From contig NZ_NJAK01000001.1 in assembly GCF_002632755.1 (NCBI RefSeq), positions 1,364,001-1,428,000 of the forward strand: 64,000 bases of DNA. The letters run 5' to 3'. This stretch comes from Xenorhabdus ishibashii. Lineage in GTDB: Bacteria; Pseudomonadota; Gammaproteobacteria; Enterobacterales; Enterobacteriaceae. A program made the translations under genes and the position numbers. Positions 16,346 to 26,573 of this stretch are shown piece by piece. Each line of letters begins with the position of its first letter. Position 1 is the first letter of the stretch. The notes under the pieces are model-generated. The model had not been told where the DNA came from. It searched no databases and saw only the letters and a program-made list of their open reading frames with translations.

Positions 16346-16547
16346 GTCACATTGAGTCAACTGGATGATGAAAACACCTACTCCATGAAGAATGGATACG
16401 CATATACCTTTGCCCCTGATATCCATTGGTAGAGTGGACGACCACATTACTCCCAATATTGACGGTATTTAATTCAACCTCTGATAATAGTGCGTAAAAT
16501 TTATTTATCGTTATTAATCACGAACTTTGAACATAAAATGAAAAAAT

Positions 16548-18251
16548 ATGTACGAATTTAACCTCGTGTTGTTATTACTTCAGCAGATGTGTGTCTATCT
16601 GGTGATCGCTTGGCTGCTGAGTAAAACCCCTCTGTTTATTCCCCTATTGCAAGTGACTGTCCGTTTACCACATAAGTTGATGTGTTACGTGATTTTTTCC
16701 ATCTTTTGCATTATGGGCACCTATTTTGGGTTAAATGTTAATGATTCAATTGCTAATACCCGCGCGATTGGGGCTGTATTGGGAGGCTTTCTCGGCGGGC
16801 CAACCGTTGGGGCAATGGTAGGATTCACTGGAGGATTGCACCGTTATTCTCTCGGTGGTATGACCGCATTTAGCTGTATGGTATCCACCATTGTAGAAGG
16901 GATACTCGGCGGTCTGGTGCATATTTATTTGATGAAAAAAGGACAGATCAATAAATTATTGAACCCGTGGACGGCCGCCATTATCACTTTCCTTGCTGAA
17001 TGTAACCAAATGGGCATTATCCTGCTACTTGCCAATCCTTTCAGTGAAGCACTGAGTTTGGTGAAAGATATTGCAGCCCCCATGATCATTGCTAATAGTA
17101 TCGGGGCAGCTATGTTTATCCGTATCTTATTGGACAGACGCGCCATTTTCGAAAAATACACCAGCGCTTTTTCTGCCCAAGCGCTAAAAATTGCCGTCTG
17201 TACCGAGGGAATTTTACGTAAGGGATTCAATGAAGATAACAGTATGCGCGTGGCAAAAGTGATCTATCAGGAGCTAGAGATCGGGGCTGTCGCGATTACG
17301 GATAGGGAGAAGTTACTGGCGTTTATTGGTATCGGCTCAGATCACCATTTACCTGGCACACCGATTGCCTCCAAACAGTCTCATCGTGCCATTGAAAATA
17401 ATGAAGTTGTGTATGCCGATGGTAATGAAACGCCTTATTGCTGTTCCCTTAATCCAACCTGCAAACTTGGTTCCGCTCTGGTGATCCCTTTACGGGGGGA
17501 AAACCAACAGGTTATTGGTACGATCAAACTATACGAAGCTAAGAATCGTCTATTCAGTTCCATCAATCGCACATTGGGAGAGGGAATTGCCAGCCTGCTC
17601 TCTGCTCAAATTCTTGCTGGCCAGTATGAACGGAATAAACAATCTTTGCTGCAATCAGAAATAAAGCTCCTTCACGCGCAAGTGAATCCTCACTTTTTAT
17701 TTAATGCCTTAAATACACTGCAAGCTGTTATTCGTCGGGATAGCCAGCAGGCAGGCCAGCTTGTGCAATATCTCTCAACATTTTTCCGTAAGAATTTAAA
17801 GCGACCCGAAGATGTTGCCACGCTGGAAAATGAGCTAGAGCATGTAAACGCTTACTTACAAATTGAAAAGGCTCGTTTCCGTGAGCATCTCCAGATTGCT
17901 ATCGAGATACCTGAATTCTTACGCGATGCACGGTTACCTGCTTTTTCCCTCCAACCAATGGTAGAAAATGCCATTAAACATGGCACATCACAGTTACTGG
18001 ATACAGGAAGAATTACGATTAGAGCCTATCAAGAAGACCAATTGTTATTGGTAGAGATTGAAGATAATGCAGGGCTATATTGCCCCAAAAAAGTGGGGGA
18101 TGAGGGTCTTGGGATGAGCTTAGTAGATAAACGTCTGCGGCTTCGTTATGGTAAACAGTATGGGGTGAGAGTTGATTGTCAACCAGAAAAATTTACCCGT
18201 ATCATTTTGTGTTTACCATTAGAAAAAAAACAGGCTAAAAAAGCGGCGTAA
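16548..18251 (+). CDS. btsS: Pyruvate-sensing histidine kinase BtsS
   Basis: The 567-residue protein matches E. coli BtsS (YehU) along its length. A multi-span 5TM-LYT sensor domain (about 1-200) is followed by a GAF-like domain (about 220-350) and a LytS-type kinase domain. The phospho-acceptor His lies in [17 protein letters not shown] (about residue 382), and the N box is ENAIKHG. BtsS is a high-affinity receptor for extracellular pyruvate and signals to BtsR, which in E. coli induces the pyruvate/H+ symporter btsT. The regulator gene follows after two bases. The pair sits in the accessory block between yhb genes and deaD, unlike in E. coli. Confidence 0.94.
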   Translation: MYEFNLVLLLLQQMCVYLVIAWLLSKTPLFIPLLQVTVRLPHKLMCYVIFSIFCIMGTYFGLNVNDSIANTRAIGAVLGGFLGGPTVGAMVGFTGGLHRYSLGGMTAFSCMVSTIVEGILGGLVHIYLMKKGQINKLLNPWTAAIITFLAECNQMGIILLLANPFSEALSLVKDIAAPMIIANSIGAAMFIRILLDRRAIFEKYTSAFSAQALKIAVCTEGILRKGFNEDNSMRVAKVIYQELEIGAVAITDREKLLAFIGIGSDHHLPGTPIASKQSHRAIENNEVVYADGNETPYCCSLNPTCKLGSALVIPLRGENQQVIGTIKLYEAKNRLFSSINRTLGEGIASLLSAQILAGQYERNKQSLLQSEIKLLHAQVNPHFLFNALNTLQAVIRRDSQQAGQLVQYLSTFFRKNLKRPEDVATLENELEHVNAYLQIEKARFREHLQIAIEIPEFLRDARLPAFSLQPMVENAIKHGTSQLLDTGRITIRAYQEDQLLLVEIEDNAGLYCPKKVGDEGLGMSLVDKRLRLRYGKQYGVRVDCQPEKFTRIILCLPLEKKQAKKAA

Positions 18252-18253
18252 AG

Positions 18254-18973
18254 ATGAATATATTGATTGTTGACGATGAGCCACTAGCGCGTGAAAACCT
18301 ACGTTGTCTGCTGGAAGAGGAAACGGATATTCAAATTATGGGTGAATGTGCCAATGCAGTCGAAGCGATTGGCGCTATTCATCGCCTGAAACCCGATGTT
18401 GTTTTCCTCGATATCCAGATGCCCCGTATTACCGGGCTGGAAATGGTCGGTATGCTCGATCCAGAACATCGCCCTTACATTGTTTTTCTGACTGCATTTG
18501 ATGAATATGCAGTCCAAGCCTTTGAAGAACATGCTTTCGATTATTTATTGAAGCCACTGGAAAAAGAGCGCCTGAGTAAAACGCTGCAACGGCTGCGTTC
18601 TGGCTATCAAAAGCAAAATCTGACAGATCTTCAACGTGAAGATGAACAACTGAAATATATTCCCTGCACCGGACATAGCCGAATTTGGCTGATGCCATTG
18701 GATGATGTTCTGTATGTCACTTCCCGCCTGAGTGGTGTCTATGTCATGAACGCTAACGGGCAGGAAGGCTTTACCGAGTTGACCCTGCGCGCGTTGGAAA
18801 TGCGTACATCACTCACCCGTTGTCATCGCCAGTATTTAGTCAATATGACCCAATTACGGGAGATTGTTTTTGGCGAAAATGGACAGGCAGAGCTGGTACT
18901 GAGCCGTGACGAGCGTATTCCAGTGAGTCGTCGTTATCTGAAACCGCTTAAAGAAGCATTGGGGTTAAACTGA
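18254..18973 (+). CDS. btsR: LytTR-type response regulator BtsR
   Basis: The 239-residue protein has a receiver domain with acidic residues in IVDDEPLAR (residues 4-12), the phospho-acceptor Asp in VVFLDIQMP (about residue 53) and the conserved Lys in YLLKPLEKE. It is followed by a C-terminal LytTR DNA-binding domain (about 135-239, with [11 protein letters not shown] and [13 protein letters not shown]). It is the cognate partner of BtsS, two bases upstream. LytTR proteins bind paired direct repeats; I see no obvious target promoter in the window. A strong terminator follows. Confidence 0.94.
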   Translation: MNILIVDDEPLARENLRCLLEEETDIQIMGECANAVEAIGAIHRLKPDVVFLDIQMPRITGLEMVGMLDPEHRPYIVFLTAFDEYAVQAFEEHAFDYLLKPLEKERLSKTLQRLRSGYQKQNLTDLQREDEQLKYIPCTGHSRIWLMPLDDVLYVTSRLSGVYVMNANGQEGFTELTLRALEMRTSLTRCHRQYLVNMTQLREIVFGENGQAELVLSRDERIPVSRRYLKPLKEALGLN

Positions 18974-19037
18974 TAGCCGCTCAGAGCATAATTTCTTCAC
19001 CCTACAGGAAAATAAACAAAGGAAATGCCCTTATAGA

Positions 19038-19075
19038 AAAGCCCTTTCTCCATTAAGAGAAAGGGCTTTATTTAA
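19038..19075. terminator. Bidirectional terminator between btsR and deaD
   Basis: AAAGCCCTTTCTC (19038-19050) and GAGAAAGGGCTTT (19057-19069) form a perfect 13-bp stem with a 6-base loop. A/T-rich stretches on both sides let it work for both convergent genes. Confidence 0.9.
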
Positions 19076-19136
19076 TTCATTATTGCGATATTTTCAACGC
19101 AACGATGAATCAGGCAAGTCAATGAAAGATTAGTGC

Positions 19137-21056
19137 TTATACATTGCCATTGCTTTGACGGCGACGTGGCGCTTCATCATTGCCGCGACCACGGAAAGAA
19201 GCACGCTCACCACCACCGCCACGACGTTCGTTGTTAAAACGACGGCCACCATTATTGCTAAAACCATCGCGGTCACGACGTGATGAACCATTGCCACCAT
19301 TACCATTACCGCCGTTACCATTACGGCCACCACCACGACGTTCACGGCGTTCAAATGGTTGTGCATCACCCATCAACTGCATATTCATTGGTTTGTTCAG
19401 AATACGAGTACGGGTAAAGTGAGAGAGTAACTCCCCTGGCATGCCTTTTGGCAGTTCAATCGTAGAGTGGGTGGCAAACAGTTTGATATTACCGATATAA
19501 CGGCTGCTGATATCACCTTCGTTTGCAATTGCGCCCACAATATGGCGAACTTCAACACCATCATCACGACCAACTTCAATACGATACAGTTCCATATCAC
19601 CCACGTCACGACGCTCACGACGAGGACGATCACCTCTGTCACGCTCACCAAAACCGTTGCCATTGCCGTTGCTATTGCTATTGCGACGACGGTCATCACG
19701 ATCGTTGAATTCACGGCGAGGGCGACGTACTGGATCGGGTGGCAGAATAAGTGAGCGCTCACCTTGTGCCATTTTCAGCAGGGCTGCTGCCAGTGTCTCC
19801 ATATCCAGATCATCGCCGGTTCCCAGTTTAGACAACAATGCGCGGTATTGATCCAGATCGCTGCTTTCAAGTTGATTTTGAACATTAGCCGCAAATTTTT
19901 CCAGACGACGCTGGCTCAGAAGCTCTGCATTTGGCAGTTCAACTTCTGGGATTGTCAGTTTCATGGTGCGTTCAACGTTACGCAGCAAACGGCGTTCGCG
20001 GTTTTCAACAAACAACAGGGCACGACCCGCACGGCCAGCACGACCGGTACGACCGATACGGTGTACATAAGATTCTGCGTCCATTGGGATGTCGTAGTTA
20101 ACCACCAGGCTAATGCGATCAACATCCAGACCACGAGCAGCAACATCAGTCGCAATCAGAATGTCCAAACGGCCATCTTTCAGGCGCTCAAGAGTCTGTT
20201 CACGCAGAGCCTGGTTCATGTCACCATTCAATGCTGCCGAGTTGTAGCCGTTACGCTCCAGCGTTTCTGCAACTTCCAGCGTTGCATTCTTGGTGCGTAC
20301 GAAAATAATCGCAGCATCAAAATCTTCTGCTTCAAGGAAACGCACCAACGCTTCATTTTTGCGCATACCGTAAACAGACCAGTAGCTTTGGCTAATATCA
20401 GGACGATTTGTAACACTGCTCTGAATACGAACTTCCTGCGGATCATTCATGAAACGACGGGTAATACGGCGGATCGCTTCTGGCATTGTCGCTGAGAACA
20501 GGGCGGTTTGGTGCTCAGCAGGGATCTGGCTCATGATGTTTTCAACATCTTCGATAAAGCCCATACGCAACATTTCGTCAGCTTCATCCAGTACCAAGCC
20601 TTTCAGGTTGGATAAATCCAATGTTCCACGTTTCAGATGGTCAAGCAGACGTCCTGGCGTTCCCACCACAACTTGTGGTCCCTGACGCAAGGCACGTAAC
20701 TGAACGTCATAACGCTGTCCACCGTAAAGCGCAACAACATTCACATTGCGCATATGCTTGGAAAAATCTGAACATGCTTCAGCAACCTGCACCGCCAGTT
20801 CACGGGTTGGCGCTAATACAAGGATTTGTGGCGCTTTAAGTTCAGCATCAATGTTATTCAATAAAGGTAAGCTGAAAGCGGCGGTTTTACCACTGCCAGT
20901 CTGCGCCATACCCAGCACATCACAGCCGTTCAGCAGGTGAGGAATACATTGTTGTTGAATAGGAGAAGGCTTCTCATAGCCCATATCTTGCAGTGCAGAA
21001 AGAATAGGTGCCGATAAACCTAAATCAGCAAAAGAGATTTCAGTCTCAGTGGTCAT
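19137..21056 (-). CDS. deaD: Cold-shock DEAD-box RNA helicase DeaD (CsdA)
   Basis: The 639-residue ATP-dependent RNA helicase acts in 50S subunit assembly, in mRNA decay with the degradosome and in cold adaptation. Helicase motifs run in order: Q-motif near 25-30, Walker [27 protein letters not shown] and [11 protein letters not shown]. The RNA-binding region contains [20 protein letters not shown] and is followed by a Gly/Asn/Arg-rich tail with [16 protein letters not shown]. The tail differs from that of E. coli by being asparagine-rich. The ATG at 21056 is chosen over one at 21071 from the GAGG spacing and the E. coli start. The tiny yrbN frame overlaps its start, and nlpI and pnp lie upstream on the same strand. 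Confidence 0.97.
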   Translation of the reverse strand: MTTETEISFADLGLSAPILSALQDMGYEKPSPIQQQCIPHLLNGCDVLGMAQTGSGKTAAFSLPLLNNIDAELKAPQILVLAPTRELAVQVAEACSDFSKHMRNVNVVALYGGQRYDVQLRALRQGPQVVVGTPGRLLDHLKRGTLDLSNLKGLVLDEADEMLRMGFIEDVENIMSQIPAEHQTALFSATMPEAIRRITRRFMNDPQEVRIQSSVTNRPDISQSYWSVYGMRKNEALVRFLEAEDFDAAIIFVRTKNATLEVAETLERNGYNSAALNGDMNQALREQTLERLKDGRLDILIATDVAARGLDVDRISLVVNYDIPMDAESYVHRIGRTGRAGRAGRALLFVENRERRLLRNVERTMKLTIPEVELPNAELLSQRRLEKFAANVQNQLESSDLDQYRALLSKLGTGDDLDMETLAAALLKMAQGERSLILPPDPVRRPRREFNDRDDRRRNSNSNGNGNGFGERDRGDRPRRERRDVGDMELYRIEVGRDDGVEVRHIVGAIANEGDISSRYIGNIKLFATHSTIELPKGMPGELLSHFTRTRILNKPMNMQLMGDAQPFERRERRGGGRNGNGGNGNGGNGSSRRDRDGFSNNGGRRFNNERRGGGGERASFRGRGNDEAPRRRQSNGNV

Positions 21057-21126
21057 GTAATGGTGCCTCATTAATCGTGGCGGCCAGTCTACATAACACA
21101 GTGAAAAGAATTTCTGTCATTTTCAT
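21046..21126 (-). CDS. yrbN: Small protein YrbN
   Basis: A 26-codon frame starts at an ATG (21126-21124), encodes [20 protein letters not shown] plus six residues, and stops just inside deaD, overlapping its start by 11 bases. E. coli has a 26-residue protein, YrbN, in exactly this position between nlpI and deaD. The length, overlap and LCRLAA core support orthology. The frame has no strong Shine-Dalgarno sequence. Its function is unknown; translational coupling to deaD is possible. Confidence 0.65.
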   Translation of the reverse strand: MKMTEILFTVLCRLAATINEAPLHDH

Positions 21127-21226
21127 TTAAAATGTGAACTGGCTCAAATTATGTTATTAAACGAACAAACAAGCCCCCATCTCCAGAGATGTGGACTTTA
21201 AAATCTGTCGTGAAAATGTTCGTCAG

Positions 21227-22111
21227 CTATTGTTGGTTCGATTCCGATAAGTCATCTTGTTTTTGGCCCAATAGCGCCAATTCCAACAATGCGTAGCGGT
21301 GCTCAACAAAGTTATGCACATTGTTAGCCACCGTCAGCTTGAATAACGCAACTGCGCTATCCTCATCCCCCAGACTTAGGTAATGTTTACCTAAATAGAA
21401 GTCAGTTTCACTGAGATGCTCAGCGAGCGAAGTGTTATCTGTTGAACCCTGTTTTAAGCGTTCCATCAGTATTTTTTCACTGATTTTGCCCAAATAGAAT
21501 TCAACAATATTCCAGCCCCATTTCCCCCTGTTCGCTTTGTCAAAATGATACGACAAATTAGTCATTGCAGCCTTAGGATTAATTTTATCTTCCACAAGGT
21601 ACAACCACAACGAACGGAAGGGATCATTTGGATCGTCTTGATAAAACGCCTGCAGATCATCCTGCGCTAATCGATAGCGGCCACCATAATATAGTGCAAT
21701 GCCGCGATTCATTCGCGCGTAGTTGTAAGTTGGATCAAGCTCTAAAACAGAATCAAACGCTTCATAGGCAGAATCAAAATTGCCTGCCTGCGTAAAATAA
21801 ATTCCCAGATAATTAAAAATTTCAGGAATATCAGGACGGATTGACAAAGCCACTGAAAAATCATTCTGTGCCAGTGCCCTCAGCCCAAGGCTATCATACA
21901 GCACACCTCGTTCATATAAAAGCTGTGCATATTCATCTTCCGTAAGTGACCGACTCGCAAGTATTTGCTCCATGCGAGCCAGAATAACCTCTTGGTGCAA
22001 TGTCGGTTGTAATGGAATAGCAATAACTTCATTTTTACGCCATCCAGTGCCGCTACATCCCACAAGGAGAAAAATAGCTGCCACATAACACCAGCGCAGA
22101 AAAGAATTCAT
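21227..22111 (-). CDS. nlpI: Outer-membrane lipoprotein NlpI
   Basis: From the ATG at 22111 the protein has 294 residues, the same as in E. coli. The lipobox LLVGC places the acylated Cys at about residue 19. Tetratricopeptide repeats follow (for example [20 protein letters not shown] and [20 protein letters not shown]). NlpI is an adaptor for periplasmic proteases such as Prc, controls the murein endopeptidase MepS and scaffolds peptidoglycan hydrolases. An upstream in-frame start (22141) exists, but GGAG lies about six bases before 22111. It lies between pnp and yrbN-deaD, as in E. coli. Confidence 0.96.
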   Translation of the reverse strand: MNSFLRWCYVAAIFLLVGCSGTGWRKNEVIAIPLQPTLHQEVILARMEQILASRSLTEDEYAQLLYERGVLYDSLGLRALAQNDFSVALSIRPDIPEIFNYLGIYFTQAGNFDSAYEAFDSVLELDPTYNYARMNRGIALYYGGRYRLAQDDLQAFYQDDPNDPFRSLWLYLVEDKINPKAAMTNLSYHFDKANRGKWGWNIVEFYLGKISEKILMERLKQGSTDNTSLAEHLSETDFYLGKHYLSLGDEDSAVALFKLTVANNVHNFVEHRYALLELALLGQKQDDLSESNQQ

Positions 22112-22254
22112 TTCCCACTCCCGAAGCCAGACATCAATCAAAATGCCCTATTACTCCACCCACATTGTATATTTCAGGCTTCCTGCCCAAAACTGACTTC
22201 TTCTCATCTTTCAGGCCATTGCCCAGCAACTGCTAACAATAACTCGAAATCTAT

Positions 22255-22287
22255 TGAGATAAACGGCGCCCTTTTTACAGGACGCCG
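22255..22287 (-). terminator. Probable terminator after pnp
   Basis: On the minus strand CGGCGTCC and GGGCGCCG (22287-22280 and 22271-22264) form an 8-bp stem with one G-T pair, followed by TTTATCTC. It begins 16 bases after the pnp stop. Confidence 0.65.
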
Positions 22288-22302
22288 CTCTTTACGTCAA
22301 AT

Positions 22303-24441
22303 TTATTCTACTGATGATTCCGGTGATTGCAGTCCTGCATCAGTCGTAATCACGGCTTCTTTCATGCTCAGGCGGATGCGACCTTGACGGTCAATTTCCA
22401 GCACCTTCACAGGAACTTCTTGCCCGATTTGCAGATAATCAGTGACTTTCTCTACACGTTTTTCTGCGATCTGAGAAATATGTACCAGCCCTTCTTTACC
22501 GCCGCCGATAGCCACAAATGCGCCAAAATCAACAATACGGGTCACTTTGCCAGAATAAATACGACCCACTTCAACTTCAGCCGTGATTTCTTCGATACGT
22601 CTGATAGCATGACGTGCTTTATCACTGTCAGTCGCCGCAATCTTCACGGTACCATCGTCTTCAATTTCAATGGTAGTGCCTGTTTCTTCCGTCAATGCGC
22701 GGATCACGGAACCACCTTTACCAATCACATCTTTGATCTTGTCTGGATTGATCTTAATGGTATGGATACGTGGTGCGAATTCAGAGATATCATTGCGTGG
22801 GCTATGAATTGCCTGCTCCATCACATTCAGGATGTGCAGACGGGCGCCTTTGGCCTGATTCAGTGCAATCTGCATGATTTCACGGGTAATGCCTTCGATT
22901 TTGATGTCCATCTGCAATGCGCTGACACCATCACGGCTACCCGCAACTTTAAAGTCCATGTCACCCAGATGATCTTCGTCACCCAGAATGTCAGACAGAA
23001 CAACAAAGTTATCTCCTTCTTTCACCAGCCCCATTGCGATACCTGCAACGGCTGCCTTAATTGGCACACCCGCATCCATCAATGCCAGTGACGCACCACA
23101 GACAGAAGCCATAGAAGAAGAACCGTTGGATTCCGTGATTTCAGATACCACGCGAACGGTATATGGGAATTCGTTAGCGCTTGGCATCACCGCCAATACA
23201 CCACGTTTCGCCAGACGACCGTGACCAATTTCACGACGTTTTGGTGAACCGACCATACCAGTTTCACCAACAGAGTACGGAGGGAAGTTATAGTGGAACA
23301 GGAAGCGATCGGTACGTTCTCCCATCAGCTCATCGATAACTTGGGCATCACGTTCTGTGCCCAGTGTTGCAGTCACCAGTGCCTGAGTTTCGCCACGGGT
23401 AAACAGGGATGAACCATGAGTACGTGGCAATACGCCTGTGCGGACGTCCAGAGCACGAACCATGTCTTTTTCACGGCCATCAATACGCGGTTCACCACGC
23501 AGAACACGGCTACGAACAACATTTTTTTCCACAGCAGCGAGAACTTCAAGAATTTCTGTTTCTTCCTGTTCAACGCCTTTTTCTGCGAATTCTGCCAAGA
23601 TAGCCGCGGTGACTTCTTCTTTAATGCTATCAACCTGAGCGTAACGTTCTTGCTTCTCAGTAATGCGATAAGCATCACCCAGACGGCTTTCAGCCAGTGC
23701 TGCAACACGATCGTGCAGAGGCTGATTAACCGGCTCAGGTGACCAATCCCATTTCTCTTTACCTGCTTCAGCAACCAGTGCATTGATGTTATCAATCACA
23801 ATCTGTTGTTGCTCGTGACCAAACACAACCGCACCCAGCATTTGCTCTTCAGTCAACAATTCCGCTTCGGACTCTACCATCAGCACCGCGTTATTTGTAC
23901 CTGCAACGACCAGATCCAAACGGCTGTGTTTCAGCTCATCACTGGTTGGGTTCAGTACATACTGATCGTTGATATAGCCCACACGCGCAGCACCAATTGG
24001 GCCATTGAATGGGATACCAGACAGAGCCAGTGCAGCAGAGGAGCCGATCATGGCAACGATATCAGGGTTAATCTGCGGGTTAACAGAAACAACTGTCGCG
24101 ATGATTTGAACTTCATTCAGGAAACCTTCTGGAAACAGAGGGCGTAGAGGGCGGTCAATAAGACGGGCAACGAGCGTTTCACCTTCGCCCGGACGGCCTT
24201 CGCGACGGAAAAAACTTCCCGGAATACGGCCAGCAGCGTAAGTACGCTCCTGATAGTTAACGGTCAGAGGGAAGAAATCCTGACCTGCTTTGACTTTCTT
24301 TTGACCTACAACGGTTACAAATACCGCTGTGTCATCCATATTTACCATAACGGCGGCTGTCGCTTGACGCGCCATCATGCCAGTTTCAATGGTCACGGTG
24401 TGTTGACCATACTGAAATTTACGAACAATAGGATTTAGCAA
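22303..24441 (-). CDS. pnp: Polynucleotide phosphorylase
   Basis: The 712-residue 3'-5' phosphorolytic exoribonuclease is a degradosome subunit. Two RNase PH-like cores (about 1-220 and 310-540, with [16 protein letters not shown] and the [16 protein letters not shown] segment) are joined by a helical domain. A KH domain (about 555-610, [13 protein letters not shown]) and an S1 domain (about 620-690, [18 protein letters not shown]) follow. Length and order match E. coli. The transcript begins with a long leader hairpin that is a likely RNase III site for autoregulation (entered separately). rpsO is upstream on the same strand. Confidence 0.98.
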   Translation of the reverse strand: MLNPIVRKFQYGQHTVTIETGMMARQATAAVMVNMDDTAVFVTVVGQKKVKAGQDFFPLTVNYQERTYAAGRIPGSFFRREGRPGEGETLVARLIDRPLRPLFPEGFLNEVQIIATVVSVNPQINPDIVAMIGSSAALALSGIPFNGPIGAARVGYINDQYVLNPTSDELKHSRLDLVVAGTNNAVLMVESEAELLTEEQMLGAVVFGHEQQQIVIDNINALVAEAGKEKWDWSPEPVNQPLHDRVAALAESRLGDAYRITEKQERYAQVDSIKEEVTAAILAEFAEKGVEQEETEILEVLAAVEKNVVRSRVLRGEPRIDGREKDMVRALDVRTGVLPRTHGSSLFTRGETQALVTATLGTERDAQVIDELMGERTDRFLFHYNFPPYSVGETGMVGSPKRREIGHGRLAKRGVLAVMPSANEFPYTVRVVSEITESNGSSSMASVCGASLALMDAGVPIKAAVAGIAMGLVKEGDNFVVLSDILGDEDHLGDMDFKVAGSRDGVSALQMDIKIEGITREIMQIALNQAKGARLHILNVMEQAIHSPRNDISEFAPRIHTIKINPDKIKDVIGKGGSVIRALTEETGTTIEIEDDGTVKIAATDSDKARHAIRRIEEITAEVEVGRIYSGKVTRIVDFGAFVAIGGGKEGLVHISQIAEKRVEKVTDYLQIGQEVPVKVLEIDRQGRIRLSMKEAVITTDAGLQSPESSVE

Positions 24442-24505
24442 AATAATGTTCCTTTGTTAGTGTTGCCATGTTAAGAAACCAGCAACAATGGATTTTCTCT
24501 TCTTG

Positions 24506-24575
24506 CTACACCCTCACGACTAATGACAGTGCTCATTGCTTTGAGGACTCTCATTAGCCGCGCGAGTCACTGTAG
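24506..24575 (-). promoter_or_regulatory. pnp leader hairpin, likely RNase III processing site
   Basis: The arms 24575-24551 and 24526-24506 (minus-strand order) form a long, slightly imperfect stem. Both ends read CTACA...TGTAG, and the loop-proximal part is CTAATGA/TCATTAG. It lies 65-134 bases before the pnp start. In E. coli RNase III cuts a hairpin at this place and PNPase then degrades the short arm, which destabilises its own mRNA. Structure seen; mechanism by homology. Confidence 0.75.
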
Positions 24576-24661
24576 CGGAAGATGTTCAAATTTCAGAGAC
24601 GGAGCAAAAACAGTAGATTAAATTTTCCGATTCTGTTTCCTGGCAATTCCGTTTCTTAGAA

Positions 24662-24688
24662 GAAAAGGGGCCAATTAGGCCCCTTTCC
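24662..24688 (-). terminator. rpsO terminator
   Basis: On the minus strand AAAGGGGCC and GGCCCCTTT form a perfect 9-bp stem (24686-24678 with 24672-24664) and a TAATT loop, followed by TCTTCT. It begins 18 bases after the rpsO stop. Some read-through would be needed if pnp is also transcribed from the rpsO promoter. Confidence 0.88.
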
Positions 24689-24703
24689 ACTGAAACTCAT
24701 CAA

Positions 24704-24973
24704 TTAGCGACGCAGTCCCAGACGCTCAATCAGAGCAACATAGCGTGCCAAATCTTTACGCTTCAAATAGTCCAGTTGCTTACGACGCTGTGCAACCTTT
24801 CTTAACAGACCACGACGGCTATGGTGATCTTTTTTGTGCTCTGCAAAGTGACCTTGCAAGTGGTTGATGTCAGCAGTCAGCAGTGCGATCTGAACTTCGC
24901 TAGAACCACTGTCGTTAGTGCCACGACCAAATTCAGCAATAATCTGTGCTTTTGCAGCAGTACTTAGAGACAT
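24704..24973 (-). CDS. rpsO: 30S ribosomal protein S15
   Basis: The 89-residue protein is the same length as E. coli S15 and shows [20 protein letters not shown] and the rRNA-binding [21 protein letters not shown]15 is a primary binder of the 16S central domain and a contact in bridge B4. In E. coli it also represses its own translation by a pseudoknot at its ribosome-binding site; I did not test for that fold here. It lies between truB and pnp in the conserved nusA-infB-pnp order. Confidence 0.98.
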   Translation of the reverse strand: MSLSTAAKAQIIAEFGRGTNDSGSSEVQIALLTADINHLQGHFAEHKKDHHSRRGLLRKVAQRRKQLDYLKRKDLARYVALIERLGLRR

Positions 24974-25145
24974 AGTATAACTCCAAATATGTAATTTAAA
25001 ATGACGAGTGCCGATCTCTAATTCAGCAACTCATATGCAGACGCGGTATTCTACGCTGCAAATAGGTGAAGCGCAAGACAGCATAATCACCGCCATTCTG
25101 TGCTCCAACTCAATTTACCTGCTGTAAATTCCTTATCTGTTGCTA

Positions 25146-26093
25146 TCATGATTCAGTTTCAACAACCAGACGGCGTGGAGCCACTAATCCATCATCATCA
25201 ATCACGGCAATGCCGATGAATTTATTTTCATCTCCTTCAGTCACCCTTACCCATTCATCTGAAGTCAGATTATGTTTACTTCGAACCGGCTGGCCTTGTT
25301 TGAAGTAAGACGCAACGACCGATGTTAAGTGAATGACAGGAAAATGAGCCACAGCGGTATCCATTGGTAACAACAATGGATCAAGACATTCCCACGCCTC
25401 AATTTCTTGATCTTCAGCCTGTTGTTTTAACTGATATAACTGTTCCAACGTTACCATTCTTTGATTGGGATAATTGGCAACCTGTAAACGACGCAGATAA
25501 ATAACATGCGCGCCACAACCCAAAAGCTCCCCTAAATCATCAATGATGGTACGTATGTAAGTTCCCTTGGAACAGTGTATTTCCAATTCCAGCTCATTCC
25601 CTTCCCAGCGAATGAATTGCAATTCATAAACAGTGATAGGACGCGCTTCTCGCTCAACTTCAATCCCTTGACGGGCATATTCGTATAGCGGTTTTCCCTG
25701 ATGTTTCAATGCAGAGTACATGGAAGGAACCTGCATGGTATCACCACGGAATTTATCCAATGCAACATTAAGCTGAGAATCGGTGATTTTTACATCGCGT
25801 TCACTGATGATTGTCCCATGTGAATCCGACGTATCCGTACGCTGTCCCAAACGGGCAATCACACGATAGCGTTTGTCAGAATCCAGCAAAAATTGGGAAA
25901 ATTTGGTCGCTTCACCCAGACAAATGGGCAACATACCTGTCGCCAGTGGATCCAGTGCACCAGTATGACCTGCCTTACTGGCGTTGAAAATCCGCCTTAC
26001 TTTCTGTAACGCATCATTGGAGGAAATATCTTGCGGCTTATCCAGCAACAGTACACCGTGTATAGAACGGCCTCTACGACGGCGCCCCATCAT
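25146..26093 (-). CDS. truB: tRNA pseudouridine-55 synthase
   Basis: The 315-residue enzyme makes pseudouridine 55 in the T-loop of tRNAs and acts as a tRNA chaperone. The catalytic Asp lies in [16 protein letters not shown] (about residue 48), and [17 protein letters not shown] and [15 protein letters not shown] are conserved. A C-terminal PUA-like domain follows. The first ATG overlaps the rbfA stop (ATGA), with a second ATG directly after; both are compatible with GAGG just upstream. The overlap couples its translation to rbfA. Confidence 0.97.
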   Translation of the reverse strand: MMGRRRRGRSIHGVLLLDKPQDISSNDALQKVRRIFNASKAGHTGALDPLATGMLPICLGEATKFSQFLLDSDKRYRVIARLGQRTDTSDSHGTIISERDVKITDSQLNVALDKFRGDTMQVPSMYSALKHQGKPLYEYARQGIEVEREARPITVYELQFIRWEGNELELEIHCSKGTYIRTIIDDLGELLGCGAHVIYLRRLQVANYPNQRMVTLEQLYQLKQQAEDQEIEAWECLDPLLLPMDTAVAHFPVIHLTSVVASYFKQGQPVRSKHNLTSDEWVRVTEGDENKFIGIAVIDDDGLVAPRRLVVETES

Positions 26094-26500
26094 TTTTCCT
26101 CATTGTGATCCGTAGATGCGCGACGCTTCTCATCGTCTTTAACGATGTTGCTAACCAAATTCGACATGCGCATTCCTTCCACCAAAGAACTGTCATAAGA
26201 GAATGTCAATTCAGGAATGATACGCAGGCGCATCGCTTTACCCAGCAGGGAGCGGATAAAACCAGAAGCTTCGTTCAATGCCTTAATGCCTTCTTTAACC
26301 ATATCTGTATCATGCCCTTCCACCAGCACATTCAAAAAGGTTACAAATACTTTGGCATAAGCCAGATCGCGGGAAACCTCAACACCAGAGATTGTCGCCA
26401 TGCCGATACGGGGATCTTTGATTTCACGCTGTAAGATGATGGCAATTTCTTTTTGCATTTCCTGTGCAACGCGCTGAGTACGACTAAATTCTCTTGCCAT
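26090..26500 (-). CDS. rbfA: 30S ribosome-binding factor A
   Basis: From the ATG at 26500, preceded by AGGAG, the protein has 136 residues. It is a KH-like 16S maturation factor needed for growth in the cold. [19 protein letters not shown] at the start and [20 protein letters not shown] in the second half match the family. An upstream in-frame start at 26530 is less likely, since E. coli RbfA begins at the equivalent Met. It lies 73 bases after infB and overlaps truB by four bases. Confidence 0.96.
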   Translation of the reverse strand: MAREFSRTQRVAQEMQKEIAIILQREIKDPRIGMATISGVEVSRDLAYAKVFVTFLNVLVEGHDTDMVKEGIKALNEASGFIRSLLGKAMRLRIIPELTFSYDSSLVEGMRMSNLVSNIVKDDEKRRASTDHNEEK

Positions 26501-26573
26501 TGTTATATCTCCTGACATTTTGGGGGGCATAAAGCCCCCAAGAATGGAATGAATCTATTGATAAATAATGGTA

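Larger units (their letters stand above)
24500..24688 (+). ncRNA. Possible SraG-like small RNA opposite the pnp leader
   Basis: In E. coli the small RNA SraG is transcribed from the rpsO-pnp spacer on the strand opposite pnp and ends at the shared rpsO hairpin. The same spacer here (262 bases) keeps CTCATTAGCCGCG and a GC-rich hairpin at 24664-24686 that could end such an RNA. Boundaries are approximate, and the call rests mainly on position. Confidence 0.3.

Noticed and set aside
16392..16472. 26-codon frame between the toxin-antitoxin operators and btsS
   Set aside because: The ATG has only a weak GAAG nearby, the peptide matches nothing I know, and short frames of this length are common.
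19457..20495. Long plus-strand open frames opposite deaD
   Set aside because: They are antisense shadows of a conserved helicase gene and have no family features. The same holds for frames opposite pnp, infB and nusA.
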